Positions 30,391-42,500 of a DNA stretch of 64,000 nucleotides are shown here, one piece after another (position 1 is the stretch's first letter; every line of letters starts with the position of its first letter). A program made the position numbers and the translations under genes. Origin of the DNA: Sthenelais limicola (taxonomy: Eukaryota > Annelida > Polychaeta > Phyllodocida > Sigalionidae); contig OW804095.1 in assembly GCA_942159475.1 (NCBI GenBank), forward strand, positions 62,834,773-62,898,772. Direction: 5' to 3'. The notes below the pieces were generated by a model. That model had not been told where the DNA came from. It worked only from the letters and a program-made list of their open reading frames with translations, and searched no databases.

Positions 30391-31033
30391 TTGTTTAAGT
30401 ACCCGCTATATTTAGGTACAAGTTATACAATATATAGATCAATGATAGGACATAGCGATATTGATATGATTGGTCATTTATAGTTTAAGTGGCTCTGAAG
30501 CTATAGCTTGAGGACGCGTGCACTAGGCTAGTAGCATACCTAGGTTAACCAACGTGGTTACATAAATCACAACACTCTTGCCACCAAATATATCACCACT
30601 GACACTATCAGCCTCGGGCGGGTGTGCGGTCAGTCTGGGACATGACCACTTTATCTTACTGAACACAAGAGTTTGTTTACAAACAAGTTGAGTATATCAC
30701 CTAGTTGTAAGTGAGACATGGGTCACAGGACGCGATGTAAGCAAGGGCGAACGCTGTTAGGCGGCCGGTTATGTAATAGGTGTTGCGTCTCATCTGTGAC
30801 GGGTTCATATGTAATCTAATAAGCGATGTTGGGACACGACAGTTCAAACACGGGGAGGGGGGTGGGGGAAAAACATTGTTAATTCTCATTGTTTTGCTTA
30901 ACAGTATTCCAGAGTGCTGATCAATGAATTCAATGGACAGGCGGCGTGGCCCGGGTGCAGGTACCACGTGTAATCATAAGCGATCACAGGTGTTTTTAAA
31001 TCATTCTGGGAGATTTCATTGTAAGTACTCACC

Positions 31034-31621
31034 TCAGTTCTCCCAGCTGGTCGGGTAGTCCAGTGATCCGGGAGAGTGGCACTGTAAGATAATATTAGGA
31101 AGGTATTGAATCACAAGCCAGTGTGGACACACGTGTACCGATATCAGATAGGGGCACGAGCTCATAAGATTGTGCAATGTATAACTACTGTAAGAATGGT
31201 AACGATTACGATGTGTATAAATCTATAACTCACCGAGAGGCACAGTACTATACGTAACTCGGCCATGCCGACAGGTGGACTTCAAAGATATCTTTGCTCC
31301 TTCATCCGTAAGATGGATGGAGACAATCTCGATGCTGCTTGCTTGGCAATCCATACTTGTGTGAATGCTATATCGACACACCGATGAGTGATCGGGTACA
31401 CACTGGAGGCTTGTAGGGTGATAAGGGAGGGGGTTTAAATTTGACCAAGTCCCATATATGGTAAGAGGGTCAAGAGTTCGTCTTAACTGGGTGACCCATT
31501 TTATGGAACAGGGTCGGGGATCAGCTAGCCAGTGGGAGGCTGAGGATGAGGATGAGTATGTATATGCAACTGTATGTATAATTAAATAGAGATAGGGTGC
31601 CTCGGGTATATTTACACACAC
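31034..31621 (-). other. Possible antisense spliced transcript inside the LTR element (weak)
   Basis: On the - strand an ORF of 132 codons (31621-31223) runs into a donor consensus, CTCG|GTGAGT (31252). About 170 bases on there is an acceptor, TTATCTTACAG (exon from about 31082), then 49 bases, then a second good donor GAG|GTGAGT (about 31034). The phases keep an open frame across the first junction, and the short exon would read SRITGLPDQLGEL, which resembles part of a leucine-rich repeat. No further exon was found and chance is a serious alternative. Confidence 0.25.
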
Positions 31622-31748
31622 ACGCCAGCCTTGTAATTGTTTAAAGGAAAAGGAGTGGGGTCAACACTCACTTGTATTACATATTTTTTCTATGTTTGTG
31701 GTTTGTTTGGTGTCTCATTTTCATAGGACAAGATTCTGGGAGAAGAAA

Positions 31749-31895
31749 ATGGTCCTAGCAGATGCGATTTCTAGGAAATACATCAAATGGTATCGACTTG
31801 GGATGTCAGAGTGCGCCATTGGTTGTTGTATGAACTATATCAAGGAGGCGAAGAAGATAGAAGACGCGGCCATGACTACTATTTTTTTATGTTAA
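31749..31895 (+). CDS. Short ORF behind a splice-acceptor-like site (48 aa, doubtful)
   Basis: TCTCATTTTCATAG (AG at 31725-31726) looks like an acceptor. The first ATG after it (31749) opens 48 codons with a Lys/Cys-containing sequence (ISRKYIKWYRLG, CAIGCC). It is not recognised. It could be a late accessory reading frame of the element or chance. Confidence 0.25.
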   Translation: MVLADAISRKYIKWYRLGMSECAIGCCMNYIKEAKKIEDAAMTTIFLC

Positions 31896-32400
31896 TTCTA
31901 AATGAGCCAAGGACAGTTGAAATGTATATAAGTAAAATTAGAGGCGCTTGGCTCCAATGCTGAAATGATGACATTAATATTGATGAATATACTGTACTGG
32001 TGAGAGAGTGGGAAAAGGTATAAGGTCTCTGGGAAGTACACATATATCGTAGTATTGGGTAATGAATCTACTAAGGTTATACCGCTATTCATGATGAGTC
32101 AGGACGGCCGAACAAATGGCGCTGTATGTATTGTATATCTGGTGGCGCGTCGAGGGATAATGCGTTGATGATTCTTGTGCTTCTCAGGGGAGAGGGAACT
32201 AAGTATGCGGGGTCGGATGTTTTTGATATTTATGTACTGTTCTGGTATGTAGGGGACTTGGTATAACTTAGAAACTCTGGTACTTAAATGGGACGAAAAT
32301 TTTTCTTTTGATGTTGCATTCTGAGTTTTGTATGTATTAAAATTATTTAATATTTAATTGCAACTTAGATCTTATAATTAGTGGTGATAGTTGAACCGCG

Positions 32401-32455
32401 GGCTTTTGATATAAACCTTGATATAAACTTTGATATAAACTTTTGATATAAACTT
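32401..32455. repeat. Tandem TTGATATAAAC repeat before the polypurine tract
   Basis: Four copies of a 13-16 bp unit (TTTTGATATAAACCT and variants) lie directly before the polypurine tract. Confidence 0.7.
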
Positions 32456-32481
32456 GGGGGGGAGAGAGGGGGGAGGGGGGG
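32456..32481 (+). other. Polypurine tract (plus-strand primer)
   Basis: An unbroken run of G and A (GGGGGAGAGAGGG... to 32481) ends three bases before the 3' LTR, the expected place for the RNase H-resistant primer of plus-strand DNA synthesis. Confidence 0.8.
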
Positions 32482-32484
32482 TAG

Positions 32485-32883
32485 TGTGATGGAGTGGAAT
32501 TATCCATTACACAGTATTCAGACCTATAGTCCAGAGATAAGTCATATCAGGTCAGTGGGAGTAATAGATACATAAGGGGGGAGGGACCATGCATATTTAG
32601 GAATATAGATTGTAAGCCAGACCCCACCTCTTCACCTGTACGCATGAATATTGATAATTTGATATGATATATATATGAGCTAGAGATATTAAAAGACAGA
32701 ACCTTTATGGAATTGAAACTGTTGTGTCCTTCTTTACTGTACTTATATTAGAGGATCATACATAGACCAACTTAGAGATATCCACTCACATATACACCAA
32801 AGGACTTCTAGTATACATTCACCCAATATCGATCTTAAAAGTATATACATGCATATCTACAGTCTAGTGGACGCATTGTATCA
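32485..32883 (+). repeat. 3' long terminal repeat (399 bp)
   Basis: No mismatch with the 5' LTR was found on line-by-line comparison. It is followed by ATAG, the right copy of the target-site duplication. Confidence 0.93.
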
Positions 32884-32887
32884 ATAG

Positions 32888-34960
32888 GTCTAGCTCGTTT
32901 CTTGCTTATAATATATGGTTAGGCTTATAGGCTAGCCTATAGCTTTATAGGCCTATATATGCCTACGAAATATAGCTAATTAACCTCTGCCCAATCTGAT
33001 TTTCGAGTCGATATTTTTCTTTCTGTGTAGGCCTATATGATTCTTCAATATGCCATTATACCATTGACCTTTTTGGCAGCCATGTTTCTGTGATCGCTAA
33101 TCATTTCATGCGATCTGTCTAATAGCTCTATTTGTCAGGTCACATCAGTTCTTCTTTTACAGTTCAGGTCTGTCACAAATGCACTGTCATCAGACAAACC
33201 TGTATTGCATGCGCCTGCGCAGAGCTCCCTCCTCGAACTTCCTGTCAACCACTTGTAGATGCATCTGGTTGCCTCGCTCCAGGATCATATCCGGTTTAGT
33301 CGGACAGGCAGACTTGGAAGAGATGCCAATGGCACTCTCGACAAGGTTATTTACCATAATAATCAAGGTGTAATGCCACCGATGTTGATCAAACCTACTC
33401 CAGTAAGACAGACCTCATCAAAAGTTATTTGTCATTTTCTGCACGCACAAATGATAGGTATCGGGACGATGCTGATTCATCCCGAATATACCTGAAGAAT
33501 GATAAATTATCTGGATGCATGTAATTAATCTCTTCCCAATGTATTAGTGTATATCCTCTTGCCCCATCGATCAATTCTGTGCATTAAGTCTAAATATTAA
33601 TTGAAACACTTGTCACTATTTTGTAACCATTTTTCGGATGAATTATAATTAGTTACATTGTATCGGTACCCATATATATCGCGATTGGTCGGCAAACGCG
33701 ACTCTTGGTTATCAAACGGAATTCGCTTAAAACTAAAAGCTACCCATTCGAAGCTTTGTCCCCAAGTTATAATTATGGATCTCTTATTTTGTGAAACATA
33801 AAACACAATGCATATTCAAAACGATACTCAAATATATATATGGATCATGATTTATATAAATTATTAATTTTGCTCTTTTGATTCTTAACGAATTTCTTGA
33901 TTATTTATAAAGTTCACTTTAATAAATAAATGAATATCTTTTATACAAGAGCAGTTTGTTAAAATGGAATTAGTCAAAATCAGGCGGAAGTATCCATCAG
34001 ATTTCAAACAGTCTCGCCACATCCAAAGGAAAACATTCCTACAGATGGAAAGCTTAGCGATGGGAAACTTAATGGATTAAAATTTGGCATAGCTTCAAAC
34101 CTCTGACAGGCTTTCCATAATGTTTTCCCACACATCCCCATCTTTGGGGAGAATGTCCACAGTTCCAAATGGATGTTAATGTATGCATTCTTTGAAAATA
34201 CACACTATTATTACATTAGAGCTATAGGGTTTGCAATACCCGGTATCCTAATAATGAATCAGTTGGACTGACATCAACCACTTTATGAATCTGAGATGGA
34301 GATTTTGACATTTCAATGCAATACATCTACAGGATATTATGTAGTCAACAAAAACGGTCCCCATTACTGGCTATACGGTACCTGAGTGAAGGACTGATGT
34401 CCATAGCTAGATATTATGGTGAAAAACAATTTTTCCACCTGCGTTTAAAATGGTTGCTGTCTATTCTTGGCAAATTATAAGACACCGAACTAAGGGGAAC
34501 GTTGCCTTTGCTCACTGAAAATATACCCATGGGTATGTCCACACATATTGTATTTTTCTTGATTAAATTTTTTTTTGGTATCATAAATGTATAATCAATA
34601 TAAGCAATCAGGCAACCTTTGAGAACATCAACGCTTGTCGCTGAAATGTATTTTTTGTTGTCCTGAATAAACATAATTAAAAATCAAATACACGGGTCTA
34701 TGCCTCCATGACTTCTCTACATGGAAGCAGGCACTTGCTGCCGGCTCAACAGATATTTAACTATCCAATTGTGCCCAGCCGTACCATGTTTCATAGGAGA
34801 AGCCCCAACAGGTACTCCAAAATGCACATGAAAAGAACCCTTAATTAATTGGTATAGATCTGCAGTTAATATTCCACTGATACATACATTTGAGTTATAA
34901 GGAGAATAAAAGGGAACTGAAAAAAGTATGTGGGTAACAGACCCTAACATGTTGAAAGAG
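32888..34960. other. Intergenic, no gene seen
   Basis: AT-rich. The first 100 bases have TAGGCCTA-like palindromes (about 32930-32965). A segment of about 100 bp at 33079-33179 recurs at 35083-35181 at roughly 85 percent identity. Confidence 0.5.
33079..33179 (+). repeat. Dispersed repeat copy 1
   Basis: Starts AGCCATGTTTCTGTGATCGC and ends CTGTCACAAA. The same order of sequence occurs at 35083-35181 with a few substitutions and small gaps, in the same orientation. No terminal structure was seen. Confidence 0.65.
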
Positions 34961-35299
34961 TATCATAGGAAAACCATAGCAAAAGCCGCCATAAGTGTAC
35001 CATTTCGATATACTGCTTTTCACATGCGATGCACACTGCAATTTCAAACTTAGTTTTACATACTATTCATTTTAATGTGGCAAGCCATGTTTCTGTGATC
35101 GCTAATCATTTCATGTGATCTCTATAATAGCTCCATTTGTCAGATCAGATCAGTTCTTTAACCGTTCAGATCTGTCACAAAGAGAAACATAGGAACACCA
35201 TAGCAAAAGCCTTCATAAGTGTACCATTTCCCTATACTGCTTTTCACATGCGATGCACACTGTAATTTCAAACTTAGTTTTACGCACTATTTATGTTAA
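34961..35299 (+). repeat. Local tandem duplication (unit about 222 bp) including dispersed repeat copy 2
   Basis: The segment at 34961-35075 (ACCATAGCAAAAGCC, then CTGCTTTTCACATGCGATGC) recurs at 35184-35299. The dispersed repeat at 35083-35181 lies between, so the unit may be a repeat family of more than 200 bp of which 33079-33179 is a partial copy. Confidence 0.65.
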
Positions 35300-38200
35300 C
35301 ACATTCCTTGCATGATTGAAGAAATGAAACTATTGGATACAAAATCGAAATTCAATCGATCACTCATTAAAATTAATGATTGAGGTAGAAAGGAACATTA
35401 CATGCTAGGACAAGTAACCTTGAATCCATACCTGGGCATCGCGGAATGCCTTAACTACTTTGAACAAGGTAGACCAAACACAAATAGTGCCTACTAACAT
35501 GCTTAGTTCAAATATATTGGAGCCTTAAGATGTACCGTTTTTCTATTTCATGTATATATGCGTACACTCGTGACGACATATATGAGCGAGGACTGCATCA
35601 TCTCTTTAGCTCCGACATTCAGCTGCCGTAATGACTTAATAAAATGAAGGTACATGCACACTTATTTACTGCTTACATACCTTGCATGACCACCACAACA
35701 TATCATGAAATTCACAAAGTACTAGTAGTAAGAGCGTTACCAGAATCTACATATTAGGTGTATATTTCGATGTGATATACTTATTAGATGTTTAGAACTT
35801 AGAAATTAGAACTTCATATGCCACAATAGATACTGATGCAATTAAAGCCGCGGACACCTAGGAATTTCATGTCTAACTGTTTCTCTTGGCATTCGTATGA
35901 CTACATCCTGCTATACAGCATTTGTCTTCGATCAGGTTCACCTCCGACTGACATGAATGATGCCCCGCAAAAGGTATTTCTTTCACTTTGTATATAATAA
36001 AGTATTATAAGCCTATACAATTAACCCAAGGTCATACAGTTCTGGATGAACCCATACTGTGGGGGATTACCAAGCCTGCATTTTACTCTAAGATATAATA
36101 TAGATATAGATCTATACCGGTATATGTTTTTGGGTACATATCAAACAAAAGGAACACACAAGGAATATTGATCTAAATATTATACGGTGGTTTTTGGTAG
36201 TATGTGAGGATTTTGTATTGCATGAATACTAGGACGGTTGTCGCTTTACCTTAGGTAAAAAAGTATAGTTGATTGTGATTACAAATATAAGAATTGAAAA
36301 CTTTAAATTAACAATGACGGGATTCTTTGTGAAAGTATACAGCCCGACTATCAATGATAACACATAGATATTATCCGGTATACATAGCCTAAACAGTCAG
36401 GCAGATAGATAGAAAATGGTCCTCTTTTGAAAGATAGGAATTCATATCCATCATATTAGTATCGCGGTCACAATCTATTTCCATCCCGTTCCTTGTGTTG
36501 TCAGTTGCTTTATAAATAAGTCCAATATTTGCCCTGGATGCTGCATATATTTCAAGAATTCGGGTCTACAATGACACGCCCTTGGTAAGGCAAGAAGACA
36601 GTTAGGAAACAAGTCACATACAACGTCTTCTCATCTATGGTTTGCTCAGTCCGGGCGTATAGTTGTAGAACAGCGGTATCTCATGCCTTAGACAACCTTT
36701 AAGAAGGCCCCAAGCCACTCTCACGGGACAAGGATTGATACAGCAACCTACAACAAAGACATGTGGACTCTCGTCAGATTTCAGCTTCGTATATCAGCTT
36801 TAAAGCACCTTTTCAAAGTTTCACACACGATGCATACCGAATCAATGTAAGCCTTTTATGACCAATATGTTTGCTGCCCAACTGTCGCAATCACCTGGGG
36901 AATATTTAGGACCGTATGAAAATTACGCTTTCCATCATTCTCGATCAAAGTCCTTTTTTCAATCGCTGTGTGGAAGCAAAGACCTGTAAAATATATCTCT
37001 GATGTTTTAATTCGGATTTAATGCGTTGGTACTGATTTATCAGAGAAACATAATAACATCACAACGTGTATTATTTTTTATCGTAACAAAACATACCTAT
37101 GTTTTGTAGTCAACGGTCGTTCGTTTAGATAATTGGCTTTCCTTTTTACCTCAGAAACAGGATACTCGATAATGCACATTACACTACTCGCTAACCACAA
37201 GAGCAAAAATAAGAAAGCTGACTCGATACGAAATGTAATTATGAATCCAAGTATATACCTAAGATCTCAGTAATAAATCGGCGCGGTCAGACCATAAAAC
37301 ACCGCCCAATTTATCACAGCTAATGCTGTTTTCAGTTACCAGCCCCATCATTGCATCTCTAAGGGGGATAACTGCCAGGTGGACAGTAGTACCTATGATT
37401 TCCATAATATGGAAATTGTTTGGCTTCTGAGGGATGCAGGACAGCCACTATGTAAATGAGAAGAATGCGCTATCGCCTTTGCTTTGTAATAGAAGCGTGC
37501 TTCGGACGTCAATGACCCGCACAACAATGGATCAAATCTCTATGAATTGCAAAGTTACATCGGTTTATCAAAGAACGTCCATTTGATCCCCTGCTGTCAA
37601 CGTGTTTCCTGATGTTGCTATGGAACCCAGGGCAGCAACTTCTCTCAGGTCCCTACACAAACTATTTCCGGGATTTACCTTGGTTCACGGGCCATATGAC
37701 CGCAGGAAAATGTCCCAATTTAAGGTGATCAATATTCGAGACAATATCCGGGCGTGGCGACGTGTAGAAAGGACGCAGGGATTCGTTGATACCATGGTCT
37801 GAATTGCAGTCATTCTAGTTATAATATGCCTATTCCCATTTTCATTTATAAATATGAGTAGGGAAGTGTATGATGTAATTATGACATATCGCCTGTACTA
37901 TGGATTAAGTGTCTTCATAGTATTCTTCATTGTGTGTGAAATAGCCTATTACTTAAAGACTGGCTCAAATTAATAATTCCACTGCTGAGGTTTTCAGTTA
38001 CTAATTATGTTGTAATACAAATATTGGTTACCAATCATATTGAGATCATTGTAACGTAGCAATAGACCAAACTTGATTCAGGAAAGTTCAGAGGTATATT
38101 TAGCAATGGAATAATAAAGACTTACAGATTATTGGACCAGTAACTGGCTTAGCCAAATCAGCCTGTTTCCCAGACCTAAATAAGTGTGACCTTTTTGATA

Positions 38201-39449
38201 GGCATCTAAGGGCCACCGTTTTACTAGAATTAAGGAAATATCAAAATACCAAAGAGTTTATTAAAGACAAAGCGCCACAAACCTTTTGTCGATAGAGTTT
38301 AGTTACTTCATCTTTGATCTCCCCTAAATAATGACTGGAAAAAATGATCCACGAGCAATTGACCTATGAAGAACTCCCAACTTTGCCGTTGTCAGCAAGT
38401 CGAGAGTAGCTCACTCATGAGGAGAACACACGTGAAGATCTATGGGTAAGGGACTTTGGGTATAACGTAAAGAACTACTAGCTCGCTTGTACGGAGCTCC
38501 GGTTAATTGTTTTCATATTTTTAACGAAAATTCGTATAATTACCGGTGACTTCCGCTACAGAAACTACTAAAAAAATAACAAATATCATATAGGTAATCT
38601 GTAAGTGCAATATGTGTGGACAATATGTGAGAAGATTTCGACCATATAGATATTTTATAGGGAAAATTAATCGGCAATGTTTTGGAAAGCACACGAGTAA
38701 AGGTTACGAGTGCTTAATCATAATGTTCTTGACTAGGAGGGCCGAAATAACTCCCATTGACTATCAAGAGATTAGCACAACCTTGACTTCCCCGGTCCTT
38801 TTTTGTATTTACATTTAACCTACTATCTTCTCCAAACCACCCATCAAATAAAAGGGGGGAGTTAGAAAAGACAGCCACTTCCACACTGTGGTAGGGGTCT
38901 CCTTGGAAGCTAGCTTTAAGTAAAGAGTAACACGTTTCTTCAATTGGTTCCAAGAGGAAAAAGTAAATATCGTTTACGAGAAAAGGGAAGGACTGTAGTG
39001 GTGTAACCTTCGACACGCCCACTCCCCAGCACACAACATGCACCTGTTGATTCTTTGATGCGTTCCTACATCATGTAAAATTGGTTCTGTCGGGAGGGAC
39101 TAAATTGAATAACGCTAATATTGAGTATGTGTTTTTTTCATGGGACTTTCCTCATTCCACTAATGAAGGTCCTTACAGCATAACTTTCTTTTTGGATGAT
39201 CTGCAAAAAGAGATCAGTTGGTTTCGTGATGAAGGATGGTATTAAGGCGAGAGCTCTTCTAACTTTTACGAAAGGGTTGTGCGATGCTCACTATGGACTG
39301 CCTCTCCTCATGAAGCATGCTTTATCTAAAAAAAGAAGATAAAGCAGACACAAACCTCTTTAAAATGGTTTTGGTGCCCCATATCTATAACCATACACTA
39401 TTCTAATCGGGAATTCCAATTTTGAAGCAAACTACAGATGACTTAAATG
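35300..39449. other. Intergenic, no gene seen
   Basis: AT-rich, with short chance ORFs of no recognisable composition (for example 37602-37802 and 38612-38818). Confidence 0.45.
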
Positions 39450-39576
39450 ATAAGTATACATACAATTTATATGTATACTTATAGCATGTCTGCATGTACG
39501 TGTGCGATACCTCACAGTTAATGTGAGTTCAATGCATATATGCTTTCGATATATATACATACATATCGAAAGCATA
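39450..39576. repeat. Two adjacent perfect AT-rich palindromes
   Basis: ATAAGTATACAT (39450-39461) pairs with 39471-39482, and TATGCTTTCGATAT (39539-39552) pairs with 39563-39576. Loops are about 10 bases. Confidence 0.6.
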
Positions 39577-42500
39577 CAAATATCGCAAATCTGACTCAGG
39601 TGCACGCAAAAATAAAACCTTTATGTATGTAAGTGATATTGCTATTACACAACTTTTATATATAGTCCTAATATGTAAACTTAGCAGCCGGATGAATTCC
39701 GACTTTGATAGACGAGTAGACGTTCGCCATAATATTTTGTTATCCTACACGAAAACAACAATTGCATCCAGGTGCATTTCTGCTGAAATTATTAATAGTT
39801 AGGTAAAGTGCCTTTTAATGACCTATAATAATATAATACACAATCCGATCCATAGTGTAAATAAATCATAGGACGATCTCGATAAATTGAAAAGAAAATT
39901 GAAAGTAAAAATAACTTGTCCAGGGTTGACTCTTGAAAGTGTTATTCATCCACTGACTGATCAGAACATCATCTTCTCCGATCCAAATGTGTAGGCACAC
40001 ATCATGCTTCATTTCACTTGGTTTCCACAAGTTAGAGATAGAGTTCCTGCAGCACCAGTGGTTATAAAATTTCCATCCATAATATGCTATCGAGACGGCC
40101 GGCCATGTTGTGCACGCGACTGACCAGCTCACAGAGAGAATCTCAATCATCCATTCATTGGTCCTTGCAATAAAGAGGACATATAGGATCACAGAGACGG
40201 ATCAACATTTCGATCTTGTCTCCATGATTTTGATTTATGTATGGAGGTGGGCAGGTTATAGTCAAGCGCGCTGATACATGTGCTGTTCCCTGTCGCTCAT
40301 TCTGATAATGTTCTCCAATTTCTATATCATGTTGAGTCTCTTCAAAGTGCTGACTTAATTGCTCTCCTATCTTAATAAGGGCAGTTCATTTCCCAAACGT
40401 AGCTAAACCTAAGTTACATGAATCAAATGTAACCGGGGATGACATAAAGGGTAATATTTATCTTTAGGCGGATAGACAGTTCTATATGTATCCTTGGGCA
40501 ATTATATACGTACATATTAATCAGATGGACTATATTGATTGATTGCATTCTTTTTTCCTTATAATGAAAAGATGATCTCTCATTTATGATAACTCACTAT
40601 ATGAATTCATTCGGACCAACCTAATATGGGATATATATAGTAAAATCTTATAGATTTTGACGCTAAATCAATTGGTCACAATAGTTATTGATTTTAATCT
40701 AATTGATCTTAATAGTTCGAGTATTATACGTGTGTCCATAACTTTATGGAAACATCCCATTTATAATGTTTAAGGGAATGAAAACATGTCATGGAAGGCT
40801 TCCATCAGCAATGGCAGGTTGGCCAAGACCAATATACATTATATTTGGGCATGGAAAGAGATCTCGATTCTTCCATATCCAAAGCTTAACAGTTCATGGA
40901 GATCACGTTTATCGCATTAATGATTTCTAATATTTGAGGTATGGCAGGAATTGGGATTTGTTGTCTAGGTAAAGTTCCACACACATATAATATATCATAT
41001 TATATATGTACATGTATATTATATGCAGTTTTTGTATTCTAAATCAATGTTTGGGCCGTCGCGAAGAGGGTGAGTAGTTGCAATTTCAAACTTGAAGCGG
41101 ACTGGAAAAGCTATATCGCACTGCTCTTTACATTTTAGCTGTCATAGCAATATTATATAACATATTTCCAGAGATGTAGACGTAACTAGTAAGAATGGAA
41201 ATGCAGGAACAATGTTGACTTGTCGACGAAATCAAAGAAATATTTCAAATTTTGAGCCAAATCAGAGTCACTTGGCGAGTAGTGACGATCAGATAATTGA
41301 ATAAATACCGTCTATTTCTCACCAGATCATCCAAATGAAGGACACCGTTGAAAATGGCACATTTTCTTACACCGGTGCAGGAAATTTCAGATTCAGAATA
41401 AGAGTGAATGAGAACAATAATTGAGATCGGGACTCCCCATAATTATGTGCTCTCCTCTGACTTGTCACTGCATGGTCACTTGTCTCAATAGGTCTGATGC
41501 AAAAACAGCAGCTGATGTGAAGGCCTACCGGATGCCGTCCCATAATGGGGCATATGGCTTGTATTGCATCATTTACCTAACATTAGATGAATTTTTCCTA
41601 AATATTTAAAGTGTATTTAGGAAAATATCAAATTTTATTGGCGCAATGATGCCCGTCATCGCCTACGCTACTGATTTTCGACCCATTGAATATACATACA
41701 TCAAGCTGTATGCCCGTATCATTCAATACGTATTTAAGAGATATATGATGTGTCAGGTGATTAAGATAAAACAAATCTTTCGTGATTAAATTGTATGATC
41801 GTGGATTTATAATGTATTCATTATTATATTGACCTCGCCGACCACAATATAATAATGAATAAACAAATATATCATATCATATTATTTGTATTTGTATTTT
41901 CTCTTAGTCTCCCTTTCGGCCTCTTTGTAAGATGCATGGAAAGCTTCGCCTCAGGATGTTTTGAAGGACTGTAAATCCCAAGCGTCCACCGTGCCTTGGT
42001 CATTAATCCTTTATTAGTTGTTGGTTCCTAGTTGGTCAGAGTGCATGCAATACGAGAGACTGTTGTTGCATGTCATTCTTGACAGAAAATAAATCCGGTA
42101 TATTACAAATACGGCAAGGTGAAAAACACTTTCCGATTAATCTTCCACTGATGGATTTAAAAATGATTACAACGGGTTCGTTACACCTTGTTGTTGTAGA
42201 TATCATGTGTTTCACCATTGTTTTAATCCTTGTCTTAATTGTACTGCACCATGACATCTTGCCTGAATCTTTGGACTGGCTAAAAGAAAGCAGTACCATT
42301 TTTTTACTTCATTTTTATTTACTCCCGGTTCCAAATTGCAACTGTGCACTACTATCCTCAGATCTTGCAAGGGGAAATCGCTTGTATACATAAATTAGTG
42401 GGCAGGTGGGGGCCTATAACGCATTAGGCGGATAGTCAAACCTAGTACCTCAGTTGTCCGGTTTTTAGCTAACAAATCTACCTAGCTAGGACGTAGACTT

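Larger units (their letters stand above)
30247..32400. other. Non-coding 3' region of the LTR element after env
   Basis: About 2.2 kb. It holds a stable hairpin (30346-30390), a G-rich purine tract (about 30852-30870), a cluster of antisense splice-like signals (31034-31252), and a short ORF behind an acceptor-like site (31727-31895). The remainder has no gene that I can support. Confidence 0.5.
16046..32883 (+). mobile_element. Complete Ty3/gypsy-type LTR element with env (endogenous retrovirus-like), 16.8 kb
   Basis: Order: LTR, gag, pol (PR-RT-RNaseH-IN), small ORF, env, polypurine tract, LTR. Integrase after RNase H places it with Ty3/gypsy (Metaviridae) elements and retroviruses. An env of the baculovirus-F type places its structure near errantivirus-like elements, though the size is far above the usual 6-9 kb. 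The 399 bp LTRs show no difference by eye, and the sequence ATAG lies just outside both ends (16042-16045 and 32884-32887), fitting a 4 bp target-site duplication. All main reading frames are open. About 6 kb between and after the genes is non-coding by my reading and rich in G-rich purine tracts. The element is inserted in intergenic DNA between MED27 and the neuropeptide gene. Confidence 0.93.
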
